Shown here: in pieces, positions 24,366 to 37,900 of the stretch
How positions within the stretch are numbered: position 1 is the stretch's first letter
Layout: every line of letters begins with the position of its first letter
Source: Sphaerolaimus hirsutus
Lineage: Eukaryota; Nematoda; Chromadorea; Monhysterida; Sphaerolaimidae
Length of the DNA stretch: 64,000 bases
Direction of reading: 5' to 3'
Assembly (NCBI GenBank): GCA_964036195.1
Contig: OZ038455.1
Span: 12,355,855-12,419,854 of the forward strand
Made by a program: the position numbers and the translations under genes
Notes under the pieces: model-generated
Told to the model about the DNA's origin: nothing
What the model saw: only the letters and a program-made list of their open reading frames with translations
Database searches by the model: none

Positions 24366-24960
24366 GGTCAGGTGGAGGTTTGAGCATCCGCCTCCGTCTG
24401 CGCACCCATCCCGATTTTTTTGAATTTTTTAAGCCAAATTTGCCAAATGACCTTTTTACACTGTAAAATGGGAATGGAAACGACGAGTGTTCATTTTATT
24501 CCACTTTTCTGATAGCAAAGTGTGTTTTTAGACCTTTTTGTCAAAATATAGAGAAAAACTTTAATACCATAACCTTGTCAGAAATCCCGAGACCCCAATC
24601 CCGTAAAGTCGATCCCGTTTGAGCCATAAGCGGGCACAAATTGTTTAAAAATGTATCCTTTTATGAGGGGTGTCTGGTTCATCTTTCTACATTGTTTCGA
24701 AGCATATTATCACACTCGATTTATCCCATTTCCTGCTTTTGCTGCCGAATAAATATATCCGAGTTGCGGGGGGGGGGGGGGTGTACTGAACCCCTGTGTG
24801 GGACTGACCCCTCCTGAAGTATTTTTAGAATATATCTTTCAATAATTGGCTAGTTTTCTAGGCATTATAGGCATCTTATCTAGGCACTAGGCACTATACC
24901 ACACCCAAATGTCTGGCCCCGTATAGTCCAAACAGCGCCAAGCTCCGCCCACTTTGGCAG

Positions 24961-25140
24961 GTGCCGTCGACCCAGCGGATGAGCTCCGCGAGTAGCCACA
25001 CCGCCGGCCGTACGATGAGCTGCAGGTGTGAGGAGTCGCAGCGCCGCCGCCAGCTACTCCTGCTCGAATTGTGCTACTTGAACGACATCTGCGGTTTGCT
25101 CCCCTCCGACGAGCGCGATTCTGATTGGTTGGTTTGGATG
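24961..25140. other. candidate orphan coding exon, strand unclear
   Basis: This is a GC-rich island in AT-rich intergenic DNA. Forward, TTTGGCAG|GTGCC and a frame of about 67 codons rich in Ser, Arg and Leu are seen. Reverse, CACCTGCAG|CTCATC opens a hydrophobic frame containing RPAVWLLAELIRWVDG. Neither reading matches a family I know, and it does not connect to the eEF2K start at 26000. Confidence 0.25.
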
Positions 25141-25233
25141 GGTTCGATATTCCGTTTGATTTGACACGCTATTTGATTCGGTGTGCGATTGGCCCCTGGT
25201 GTTTTTGAAATGTCCAGCTCTGAATTCTCGAGA

Positions 25234-25432
25234 TTGGGCCCACTCACTAGTTGACATCGCAAATAAATGTCAACTAAATAACACTAAAAATTTCAAATTA
25301 TCACACTTAATAGAAGCAACGAATATGAAGTGTCACGATAAGAAATTAACTATGCTCTACTCTACTATCACATAGAAAACTTTAAACCACAACTTTCCAA
25401 AATTTAGCTGACTCAACTAGTCTGTGAGCCCA
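25234..25432. repeat. CACTAGTTGAC-type MITE
   Basis: Left TTGGGCCCACTCACTAGTTG and right CAACTAGTCTGTGAGCCCAA are inverted; the centre is AT-rich. Family members lie at 30368-30535, 30854-31013, 36493-36666, 38184-38397 and 49329-49493. Confidence 0.65.
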
Positions 25433-25999
25433 ATAAATCAGTGTCCTTTCAAACTCGCGTGTCGATTCAAAAATATTTCAAAACATAACTGCAATGGCAT
25501 TTTTAACCGTCATTTAATTTTCCACAACATTTTCCCATTGCAGTTCTAATCGGTCGAAAACATTTGACGTTTGGAACGGGCCTGATATCAGCGCCGTTAT
25601 GGCGGGCAGCGATTTCTACGTTCAGAGCAAGTTCGGCGCGGTTCAGCGAAAGCTTTGAATTTGCGGACATAACTAGCTAAAAAGTTACATTATACTAGAG
25701 ACTGTGTTGTGTCAGGTGTTGTTACCTTTCCTGTCTGGACACTTGTTTGGGAGCAGTGGACGAAATCTACCTGACATTTTCTCTACGTGTTCATTATCTA
25801 GTTACTAATATTCCAGTATTATATCGTCATTGCCGCCGCCATTTTTTAATGCTATCCAAGCCTAAAATCCCGCTAGTGCAATACAGCTAAATTTCCCGCC
25901 GCTGTTCTCTATCAAATTCATAATCAAATTTCCCCGGAGATATATTTTTTGTGAGCATCGACATTTTTTTCTGGACATCGACAAAAAATTATTGGAAAA

Positions 26000-28900
26000 A
26001 TGCCAATAATCGTTGAGAGGGTCGCTTCGAAGGACAGTGGAAATTGGAGTCCGAATTCTTTCGACAATGGGAATCGCCTGCTGGAGTTAAAAGTGAGCCT
26101 GCACAAAAATCCAGATTTGTTCAAAGTACTGAACGTTTTCAAAGTAAACGTAAAGTATTTATTTTTTACTCACCGCTGAATACAGAAAACGTAAAGTAAA
26201 TTTTTTAACTGTTACTCGTGAGTAAACGTGAGTACATTACTTTTCCCCGGAAAAGTGATTATTTTTCAAATTTTTTGTCCAAATTCTCGCTCAAAATCAC
26301 TAATTTCCAAACTTTAGTATTTACCCTCAGAATCACTAGTTGATGTGTTTTAGCCTATTTTTTAAGCTATTTTGGATATTTTTTCTCATTTTTGGCTTTT
26401 TTCTCTTTTGCCTTTTATGCCTTGAAAAAGAAATACGTTTTCTGTACTCGCGTACTTTCGAAAAGTACGCGAGTAAGTGAGTACCGATATTTTTCGGGAA
26501 GAAACGTAAACGTAGTCACGCAGTCCTCGAGTATACGTATTTATCGAGTAAACGTAAATACGCTTCATCAACTATGTAAAAATCATGCACAATGCGTCAC
26601 GCCAACCGCCATAATTACCCTTCTCACCCGCAGCAAAATCTCTCGCCGCGCCAGTCGTTCATGTCGGAAAGTTCGGACGACCAGGAATGGCCGCCGCTAA
26701 CGGCGATCACTTGCAACGAACTGGAATTGACTCCGCCCCCTGTGGCGCTGGCCCCTGCACCAATAGATTTGGCACCGAGCCAAGCTTCGACGGCATCCAA
26801 TCGAGTGCCGAGTTTGCCGCCGGTGGCTGAGGAGTTGACGAGCGGATGGAGTAGCAGGGAGGAGGGCAGGAGTTATGCCAGGGCTCTTTGCGGTTTGCCC
26901 CCGGTGCCGAATGGACCTACGGTCGGTTTGGAGAAGCTGCGTGGTATTAGGGTTGTTAGATTCCGGAAAAATACATAGTAATCGTTGGGTGTGTAGTTGC
27001 GCGCTTGCGCGCAAAAATTTTTTAGAAGTGCTTACAAAATCGCTTTAGAAAAGTGCCATTTCTGGCAAATTTTTATGTCCGGCCCGGGAACGGGGGGGGG
27101 CGGCCGCCCCCCCCGCCCCCCCCCCCTCGCCCCCCTGCGTACGTCCTTGGTGCAGAAAACATTAAGTAATATTGTTCACTTTGACCCTGTAAAAGATGAG
27201 TAAACGTGAGAAAACCCTTTATTTTTACTCATGGGAAGCGGGTATTTTCGATTTTGTAGCCAAGAAAACATAAAAGTGAGTAAATGTAAAAGTGAGCGTT
27301 TCCCGCTGTCGCTGAGCCATCATTATTTCGATCATTTTATTTCGCTGCCATTTTCGCAGCCGTTTCAATTCTTAGAGGTTTTTGTGCACCTCATAAATTT
27401 TTCTGAATTTGTGTACTTACGTACTTTCAAAAAGTACGCGTAAAGATGAGTATATATTTCTTCCGAAGTTAACGCAAACACATTTACTGGGAACTCGAGT
27501 ATAATGTATTCGTCGCGTAAACGTAAATACGTTTTGACGAATACGTGGCGCAACACAATCGCTTTTGCGTAAATAGATGTGTGCATGTCCGAAAAGCGAT
27601 TTTGTTGTGGCCGTGGTTGTCAATATCAACCCACTTCCCAGACCGGAGGGGCGCCTCTATCGCCGCGTCTGCCGCCGGGCGCGCACATGCCGCCCGCGTC
27701 GCTGCTCGTCAGCCCGGGCAGGGGCAGGGCGAACAGGACCATGTCCGAGGCGGACACGCCCAACTCGGAGAGGGCCGCCGGCGTGTCGCTCCGGACTAGG
27801 TGAGGATTGGGGGTGGGGTTGTTTTGTGTTACATTTTATGTACCCACTCGCGTGTCTGAGTTGATCGATGATTGCGTTGAATTTTTTCCGGGAGATATAT
27901 ATATATATATTTTAAATTTTAAATATCAGAAAATATTAGAAGAATCTTATTTATTTTTACAGTTTTTTCCCCAGAGAGATAGATTATATTTATGAGAATA
28001 AAATATAAAAATTTATATTTCCGTATATTTGACCTGTTTTTTTCCCAGAGAAATTTAATTATGTTTTAGTAATTTTTTTCTTTTTAAGAGATTTTCTTGG
28101 TTATATTTTCTCAAAATCACAGATAGTCGACTGGTACACCGGGACGTTCGAACGTTCTTGATTCCGCGTTCTGAATTGCATTTTCCAAAAAAAAACCCTG
28201 CGAATAACCCATCACCCATCTATCAAACTGATCCCCAATCTCAGGGCCCGCTCATTCAATCGTTCAGTGGTCATGAAATGGCGCACGGTGGCGGCCAAAG
28301 CGCGATCCCTGGAAGACCCCTGGCTGAAGTACCGCATCGACGAAGAGCAGGTGGAGGAGTGCACCCGGTACCGGTACAACGCGCTGCACCAGAAGTGGAC
28401 CACCGATGTGGTGCTGGTCAAGGTGCAGAAGGAGGTGTGTGCGGGCTGGATTTTGAGTGATGTTTTTGTTGTGTGTGTTTTTTTTACGGGGAGCTTTTCA
28501 ATTTCTCAAATTTGGGTGTGTGGGTGTGTCTATCTTTAGGACTTTGTTGGGCAAGATATAATCGGTTGACCGCGAAGTATGCGTCCAAAATTACTTAAGT
28601 TCTAGTCGATAACATGCCAGCAGGTGTGTATGCACTTATGTATGCACTTTCGCAAAGGCGGAGTGGCGTAACAGCGACTACTGTTTTTCCTGAAAAATGT
28701 TTTTTATTAAACCCCGTTTACACGGATTTTTTGTGACGACTCGACAACACTAAAAAGTTCAATAAGTTGAGTAAAAAGGTTCCATTTTCATGATAAAAAG
28801 TGGTCAACTGTACATTCTACCTAGGCGAATATGCATGTCAAATTGCAGAATCGTACTTGTAGCTCAAGATTGTAAACGTTTGGAAAAAGATTACCATTGG

Positions 28901-31900
28901 CGCCGGCGGTCGGACAGTCTCCCGGTTCATGATAAAAAGTGGTCAACTGTACATTCTGTACAGTTGACCACTTTTTATCATGAAAATGGAACCTTTTTAC
29001 TCAACTTATTGAACTTTTTAGTGTTGTCGAGTCGTCACAAAAAATCCGTGTAAACGGGGCCTTATTATTAATAATGACGTCATGATGGCGTGTTTCCTTC
29101 AGAAAAATGCTTAGTATGCGGTCCGCGGAGTATAGCACAACAATTTGTCGGTTTGATTTCTGGGGGTGTACATTTCTAGTTATCTAGTTTCTATTTGCAA
29201 CACAAATGTATTCAAAACTATCTCCTATCAATCACAGTCGTTCGCCCGCGGCGCAATGCGCCAGTGCTTCCGCATGAAAAAACTGTCCACGTTCTCCATC
29301 AGCAAAAGTTGGGACAATGCCAAGAATTTCGTCGCCAAAAGCTACCTTGACAATGTTGGTCGATCCTTTCCAAGAATTAAAAAAACGAATGCAATAAATT
29401 CGAGTAATGTCCAGGTTCCACGGGAAACGATGTACGAAGATGTCAAGCTGCAAATGGATGCGAAACTGTGGGGGGAGGAGTACAGCCGACACAATCCACC
29501 CAAGAAGGTCGACTTTGCGCAAATGTGCGTGCTGGAGTTCGCTAATCGACCGGGCAAGCCCCTGTTTCATTGCGAGAACTTCATCGACGGCGAGTATGTG
29601 AAATGGAATTCTAATTCGGGATTCGTGTCCGAGCTGGTCAGGCAGACGCCGCATGTTCGTTTGGGCGGTGCTTGTTTTTCGGTGCTTGAATAATTGCCCC
29701 CCCCCATGTGAGATCCGATGAGTGATGCAAAATTATTCCCCCCGAATAGGCATGCGATAAGTTTGATAGATCAAATGAGTTGACATAAAATCATTGAAAA
29801 TTTTGGCTAAATGATAATTCCCCCTTTATTTATTCCTCCCTCTGAATACCCCCCCCCGCCCCCTCCCCCTCAAAAATTCGGACGAAAAAACAATCCCCCG
29901 TTCAATTTTCCGAGCAAATACTATATATTTTAGTCAATCTAAGTAACGAGACCATTTCTTAATAGAAATCAACTTCTAACCAACCTGCCCCCCCAACAAT
30001 TCGCAGGCATTTTCGCACTTTACATTCGAGCGTTCCGGCCACGCCCTGATCATAGTGGACATCCAGGGGGTGGGCGATCTTTACACGGACCCCCAAATCC
30101 ACACCGCCGACGGCAAGGGCTACGGAGATGGAAATTTGGGCACCAGGGGCATGGCGCTGTTTTTCCACTCGCACATTTGCAACGACATTTGTCGCAGTCT
30201 CAGTTTGAGCCCGTTCGATCTGGCGCCCAGCGAACGGGCGGGACAGAAGGATTTCATCAAGAGAACCGTTGGTTTGGGGTGGTCGTTTTGAAGGTTTGAG
30301 GATGTTTCAAATGAAATTGTGTATGATCCTGATTCCGATTTGAGGTAGGCTAATTTGATTGAGTAATGGGTCCACACACGCTAGTTGACATTCCGAATTC
30401 GTGTCAACTAAATCCCTGCCAATGTCAACTAACTAACACAAAAAATTTGAAAGCATCACATTTAACAGAAACAATGAAAATTAGTGTCATGGTGTAAAAT
30501 ATACTATGCTCTATCAGATAATAAAAGTGGGTGCACATAATTCATTAAAATTCACAGCGCTTCGAATCCGCCTCCGCAATGCGTTGCGACCGGGTCGAGC
30601 CGTGCATCTCTCTGTCGGGCACGGGCCGCTTCGACTCGGCCGACTTCGACGCCACGGCCGCGCTCCGCGTGCGCACCATCAGCAGCATGAGCACTAGCGC
30701 AGATGATTTGGTGGATGCTGTTATTGGAGGGGTGCATCATGGATCGGGAGCTTGTCTTGGTTGGTTGGGGGGTTGATTGAGGGTGTGGGGTTGGGGTGGG
30801 GGGGGGTTTGAGTGATGAAGGTTCGTGCTTCTTCGCGTTCATGCACAATAGTTCTACACACTAGTTGACATCGCCGCCAATTGTCAATTGGTTCTCATCT
30901 CAATTCAATGATTGCTGACAAGTAATATTATTGCACATTATTTTTACAAACTTTGAATTGGGATCGGAACCAGTTGACATTTGGTGGCGATTTAAACTGG
31001 TGTGTGTGGCGCCAAAGCGACAGGAAAAAGTATTCGCAGAATCATAGCCGTAGTCGATTGTTTGTCGTCGTTTTTTTTTGTGACACGCGCTCGCCGTTCG
31101 GTGGCGCTGCAAAGTTTATGCCTTTTGCGCATTATTTTTTGTATGTTTGTCTCGCATGTTTTTTTTTGTAATTTTGAGCGTTGCGTGATGTGCAGTCCGC
31201 GCAAATTACGGTATCTCAGTCTAATTTTGGCGACAAAAAAACTGATGCCATGCACTAATGTCATTTATCAGCGATTGATCGCTATAAAATGGGCTCGGAC
31301 AGACACACAAGGTCTGTTATCAGACGATCTTTACAGTGGGTTTATCTATCACACTGTACAGGAAATTTTTCAATGGTGTTTTCAATTTGCCGATTGGATG
31401 GAATTGCCTAATTTGAATTGCAAAAAAGCCATCTGTGGAGTGTTCGATGTGCAGTGGCGTAGCCGGAGGGGGGGGGGGTGAATAGAAATGTAAGGAAATG
31501 TGTTCTCGTGCAATTTTCAATTTTTTTGGGGTCAATTATCAAAAATTTCGCTGTCGATGTAGTATACGCTTTAAAGATAGCGTTTTAAATTACATAAAAT
31601 GTAAAGTTTGAAAGCAATAGTGTCTAAAAATAGAGCAAAATCCGAGTTCACCCGGCGCAATTTTGATATTTGAAAGTTTACAACGTAAATATCAATGTTA
31701 TCAAATAGTCCGGTTTCCTCTATACCGCACCTGTCTGGGTTGCCCTGAAAACACGCCAGTGTCACATTTACGCTGTACACCTACCTATCCCGTGCACTTA
31801 TTGCACTGTAAAAATGTCTACTGCGCGTATATTTGTGAATTTTTGGGTGATTGTGTAATGTTGTGATTTGTGACGTACGCGTTCTCTGTTCATATTTGGG

Positions 31901-34900
31901 TCACATAAGTTTGTCGGTTGCAATATGCACATTTTGATTGGAGGGGGTTGGCTGAATTCGCTGACATTGATTAGCCCGGGTCCCGGTCCCAGTTTGCGAC
32001 AAACACAAATAATATATTTTTTCTGGTAGATATATTTACAGGGGTTGGCAGGATTTTGACATTAGCGGGGTTCAGATATATAGAAATCCCATTCCCTTGG
32101 AGGGATTGATGACAGACGGAAAAAACGTTTTTAACAACATACAAATACGTGAATAAACATAAATATAAAGTAAATAAACATGTTTTAGTTTTTAATAAAT
32201 CTACCTACATAATTTCATGTAAAAAACAAGCATTTATAATTTGCTTTAAAACTCTAACGTGCTATAAATATGTACTATGTACTCTAAATACGTGATGTTT
32301 GTCGCCAGCTGAGTGGACATTATTTATAGCCCACTTGAACTGGGGCATAGCGGGGACAAGTAGGGTTGGTACTTGATTTTATTTAAACTGATTTAAAAAA
32401 AAACCTGATTTAAAAAAAATCACAGGATGGAAACTGATTTTAATTAAAAAATCAAAATGCAAAATTTTTGGTAGACTTACACTAGGTATTTTGCAATTTT
32501 TTTGCGTGCAAGCGCGCAATTTCTCATACACATTGACATTACCATTGGTTAGGGTGTCAACAAAATTTTTTTACGGAAAACGGAAAACGGAAAGGTAAAA
32601 TTTTTTCACTTTACGGAAAACGGAAAACGGAAAGGTAAAAAAAAAATTTCTGCCGGAAAACGGAAAACGGAAAGGTAAAAAAATTTCACTCAGCAGAAAA
32701 CGGAAAACGGAAAGGTAAAAAAAAATTGTCGGCCGGAAAACGGAAAACGGAAAAATGAAATGCCGGAAAACGGAAAACGGAAAGCAAAATTTTCACGGAA
32801 ACGGAAAAAAATAAAGTGAAATTAGCACGGTAATAGACAAATTTGCAGAAGGAAAACCTGCATGCAGGTTTGCCTGTTTGGCTTTGATTGTGGTAGCTGT
32901 ACATTCTGCAACTTTGGATCATGCCTGTAACTTCACTTGTAGTTCAAGCTTAACTGAACCAACAAAAAATCATCAAAAAGTAGCCATAGTGGCCATAGGA
33001 AAGGAAACACTACGACAATTTCACAGTCTAGAAGCAGTGGGAATCACTGATGACCCCTATGCAATTGATGACAACATTGCAGAGGAGATTATAATAAATA
33101 GCATAAAATTCAACGACAACAACAAACAATACTATATTGACTGGCTGTATAAAGAGAGTATCAGTGACCTGCCCACTGGAAAAGCAGAAGCCTTGGTGCA
33201 GTTTAAATCACTGATAAGAAGATTCAACAAAGATCCAAACTTATTTGAACAATACTGGAAAGTTTTGGACAACCAACTAGAAAAGGGAATAATTGAGATC
33301 TGTGACGACAAAACAGACAACAAGGGAATTCATTACCTGCCACACCAGCCAGTAATCACGCCGGGCAAATTGACATCATGCAGAATTGTGTACGATGAGC
33401 CAATTGAAGATAAATACAGATTGAAAAAACACTGGAAAAATGCCAGAAAACTGACAATCGAGCCAAAAAATGGAAAAATGGCCTGGTAAAACAGAAACGG
33501 AAAGGTAAAAATTTTTCAGCCAGAAAACGGAAAAATGGGCCGGAAAAACGGAAACAGAAAGGTAAAAAAAGTTCAGCTGCCGGAAAACGGAAAACGGAAA
33601 GGTAAAAAATTTTAGGCCGCCGGAAAACGGAAAACGGAAAGGTAAAATTTTTTCGGCTGCCGGAAAACGGAAAGGTAAAAAAATTTTCTGCGGAAAGGCG
33701 GAAACGGAAAATGGAAACGGAAATTTGACACCCTACCATTGGTGGTGTTTTCATGGGTTTTGGGGGATTTTCAGTGTAAAAATTTCATGTAAAGATGAGC
33801 CGTGATATGCTAGTGTAGTATATAATATCCAACCAATGTGCTCTCACATACTTCTCCAGTGTGTAACATCACTGTCAATGTAATGGCCTTCTCTTACAAC
33901 TTTATTTAAGCAATATTCCATGCTGAACTACACTTGAAGTCACAAATGTTTGACAAAAGGCGATATACGTGATAATCATAAGTTGACGTAAAAATAGATA
34001 TTTTTGAAAGAAATCACTGCTTATTATGCTATCTCATGATTCCAGACTCATAATATGACCACTATAAACATAACAATACATTGTCTGCCACTTTACATAG
34101 ACATATTTTTTTCTCTAGACCCCAATTTTGGACGATTTAAACAAAATCTGATTTTAATTTTAAAAAATCTATTTTTTATTGATTTTTTTAAATCAAGGCG
34201 TCTTAAAAAAATTGATATTTTTCCAACCCTAGGGACAAGTGGGGAGTTCCATTCTAAAAGTTCACAAGCGCCAAATCCAGAAAAATCGAGTTAAGCGTGG
34301 TTTTGACCTCCACGTATAGTTTTTCACATTTTAGGAAAAAAATCAGCGTTATAGTCCATTTCGTTCCCGATATACAGTGGTACCGTTTTTCAGAAAAATC
34401 ACAATTTTCACATAGAAAGTGCACATATCCATCTCAGATCCCCTACGAAAAACAGGACTTTCATATCGTAAGTGCACATTCCATCTCGGACCACCGGAGT
34501 TTCATTTCATAAGTGCACATATCAAAAAAATAGTTTCATTTCCAAAAATGCACGCGTGCTTCGGCGCGGCCGCGAAGAGCTGGCCGGAATTCCCATACAA
34601 AAAAAAGTTTCATTTCCAAAAATGCATACGTGAATTTCCAAATCTTATTTGCACTATAAATCAAATATGCGTGCATAGGTATATTGATCTGAAAATTTAG
34701 GTAGAGGTACTTTTAGACACGGGCTTTCAGTGATGTGATTCGTTTTATCCTACGATGCACCGTTAAGAAGTTATTTAACATTTAATTTCAAATGTTCAGA
34801 TTTGTTCCCAATTTTGGGTGACTTACAAAATCTCACATAACTCCCTAAATATTTCCCGGCCAACAAAATGTGTGATTACAAAAATAGTAGAGAAATGTCG

Positions 34901-37900
34901 GATCTATCTGAAAAGTGCGGGGCAAGCGTCGTCCCCCAAACATAGCGCCGTCGGGCCAGCGTCAAACTTTAAAATGCTATATTGAAAAATCGAAAAACTT
35001 GGATATATGCATTTTTAGAATGAAACTCCCCAAGTATACTTTCTTAGCGTATTACTGCTGATCGATGCATTCGTGAATTTTAAAAACAGTAATACCGAAA
35101 AAATACTCGACCTAGAATAGCTGCTTTTATGTAGAAATGACAACTGCACAATTGAATGTGCAACAAAACTCACGAAAGCAAGAATTCAGCTTTTTTTAAA
35201 GTGCGGGTCACTCCTAATGCTGGTTAGAGTTTGTATTTACGGGACTATGTTATCGGGATCACTTTGGTAAATATCTTGTGATGTAATGTTCTGTTCAAAT
35301 TTATTCACGAACCAGACACAGGAACTTTTTCAGCTTGGGACCTGTTTTTCATAGAAATTTTTTGTAGAACGTTGGAACCATAACTCAAAATTTCTGTGTG
35401 GGTGCGCCATTAGCCATTGTCAAAAAATGTTTTTAAGGACCGCTCCCGTTAGAACTCTTATACTGGTGTTTTGGTAGACGCGTGCATGCTGTATTTGGCA
35501 GGGGTTATGGCTGACACCAAAAATTTCTCACTGCAGCGCCATGCTATTTACACTTTAAAGTGACAAAACGAGTGCCAATAATAAAGAGGAGTTGCAGTCG
35601 ATTTCCAGTAAATGGAGGGTGCATAACGGCACTGAAAATCGAGGTAGATACATTGATTACGATTGATCGATTTTTATTTAGCGCCACATCAAATACTAAG
35701 TAGTCAACCTCCCTCCATCCCCAGCACTTGTCTAGTCACTTTAAAGTGCGGCCATTCTCACCAGCCAGAGCCCCGTGCCCAACGCTCACCGACCCAGGTT
35801 CGGACGAGGTGTTCCACCCGCTGCGCGAGTCCAGCCTGGAACGGGAACTGGAACTCGAGTACCTTGGCGCCGTGCGCAAGAAGAGGTCCATCTCGGAGAC
35901 GGTGGACATGGTCAAGTCGCTCAGCGCCACCAGGCACGATTTGCTGCCCACCGCGCGCGAGAGTGGACAGAGTTTGGAGAACAGTGGAGATGTTTGCGTC
36001 CATGACAGCGTGGAGGTCCGAATTAGCGGAGACAGCGGCTACGGGGGCGGAGTCAGTGTGGATTACGAGGAGGTTGAGGGTGTCTCGCCGATGGGTGCCC
36101 ACAGCTGCGAGTCGAGTCCCGATAAATCGGGCAAGATTCGGTTCAGATTGAGTTCACAGATGAGCGTGGAAGAGGATGATGGGGTGAGCGGAACGTTGGA
36201 GGGTTTGGTGTCGGGTTTTGGTGCTTGTTGCATGTCGCTTTGCTTGTTTGGTTGTCGTTTGCGCCTTTTTTGTGTGTCCTAATTACGTCCGACATGGTTT
36301 TTGCGGGCAGCCCAACTCATTATGTCCCTGTTCGATGTCATACTTATTGGCAGCTTTGGTTGGCTGTTTTTTAAGATCATTTTGAATCGGACAACATTTA
36401 TTTGCACGATTTCAGGTAATAATGAATCGGGCTTGTGCAATAAAATCTCGAGCATGGCTTTGCTTCGGTTTGAGGCGATGTTATGCTTCAAAGGACCCCC
36501 ACACGCTAGTTGACATCGACACCAATTGTCAACTGGTGCCGATCCCGATTCAAAGCTTGCTGACGAGTGAACGAACGACGTTCAAACGCAACCTTGGAAT
36601 TGGGATCAGAACCAGTTGACAGAACCAGTTGACATTGGTGTCGATGTCAACTAGCGTGTGTGGGGCCAAAGACATCATTTCTGACGGATTTTGGCTTTTA
36701 AGTATACTCATCGTGTGCCGCGATAGATTACCGCTAGCCGCTTGCTCACCATTTGATTGTTTACCATTTGCTCGCGATTGATAATCATTACCAAACTTAC
36801 CACGAACCTGATCACACTACTTTTTTACACCTGGGTAAAAAAATTCCAAGCCAACTTTGGAGTAAATATATTAAAAAACCGAGAATTCGGCTCGGTGTAA
36901 CCGAGTCAAAACCAAAAAAAAACCCTAGTCGTCAACCCGGCACTCAGAACGGCGGCGTTCGTCGGGCTGCGGCGGGTCGCCGCCGGTCGCGTCTGCGGGC
37001 GCGCACGGGCCGCACTGCTGCTGCTACCGGTGCATCCCCGACAGCCAGGCGCTCGTGCCGCTCGAGGTGGACATTGGCCGGCCGCCCGGCGACGAGTGTG
37101 TCTGCCGCGACTGCGATGGTGACGCGCACCACACTGTGGAGGGGGATGGGCACGCTGCCAAGCCGGCGCCCGTGTGTCTGCGCAGGGCGGGCAAGTACCC
37201 GCCGGCGCCCGCCAGCTGGTGCAGCGACATGTCGGGCCCGTCGAACAGCGTGGCCAGCTCTGTGTTCGGCAACACGCAGGTGCTGTCCTACAGGCGGTTT
37301 AAACTTTTTTTACGCGCTCGGTTTTTCTTTTTGTTGCATTTTCGAGATGATTTGAGTGCTACTTACGAGGTCTGGTTGATTTGGGATTCAATTGTCGATC
37401 TATCTGGGATTTTGCTGTTCATTGAAATTGCGAATGATTTTCAGTTTTTGTCACACCGCAAGGGTAGCCCTTCAAATATTCACTATTCACGGATAGTATG
37501 ACTAAAAATCAGGCTTTATAAGCTTTATTTTAGTATACAAATGTTAGTGGCCAAGGCCATGCACTTTCTCTTAGCGCGACGCCATTTTTCAATCACGAAA
37601 TTCTTAGGTATAATCAATTTAGGTGGCCAATTGTGTGCCAGTTCTCGTGAACATTCGCATCGGCAAATTTGGCGCTGATATACACTGTCACATTTTCGAT
37701 TGGCGCCGTTTTCGTAGTGCTTCCTTACTACTAGTTAGTGCAACCGACACACTAAATATTTACATAACCAATCCCACCACTGGTCCCTCCCTTGCCGTGT
37801 GCCAATTTACATTCGATAAAAATAAACTCGCTTCTCGTTTGCTTAATCATTGTTTAGACAATAACTGTTTCCATTTTAAATTTTTTTCAAAATCTTAAAA

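Larger units (their letters stand above)
20645..25999. other. intergenic between divergent nucleobindin and eEF2K
   Basis: The two genes are divergently transcribed, so promoters should lie near 20645-21000 and 25600-25999. I recognise no specific promoter element. The stretch contains a dispersed repeat (21090-21255), a Tc1/mariner-like MITE (22051-22448), a hAT element (23939-24365), a candidate exon (24961-25140) and a MITE (25234-25432). A 123-codon open frame at 23018-23389 has no recognisable domain. Confidence 0.55.
32361..34231. mobile_element. hAT-type element (outer), TSD gggacaag
   Basis: TAGGGTTGG on the left and CCAACCCTA on the right, with identical GGGACAAG at 32353-32360 and 34232-34239. 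The arms match the family internal sequence also seen at 15360-15937, 19182-20290 and 43159-43606. A second hAT-like element is inserted inside it. Confidence 0.88.

Noticed and set aside
31002-31481. 159-codon open frame in an eEF2K intron
   Set aside because: No domain, no splice context, and it overlaps a MITE at its start.
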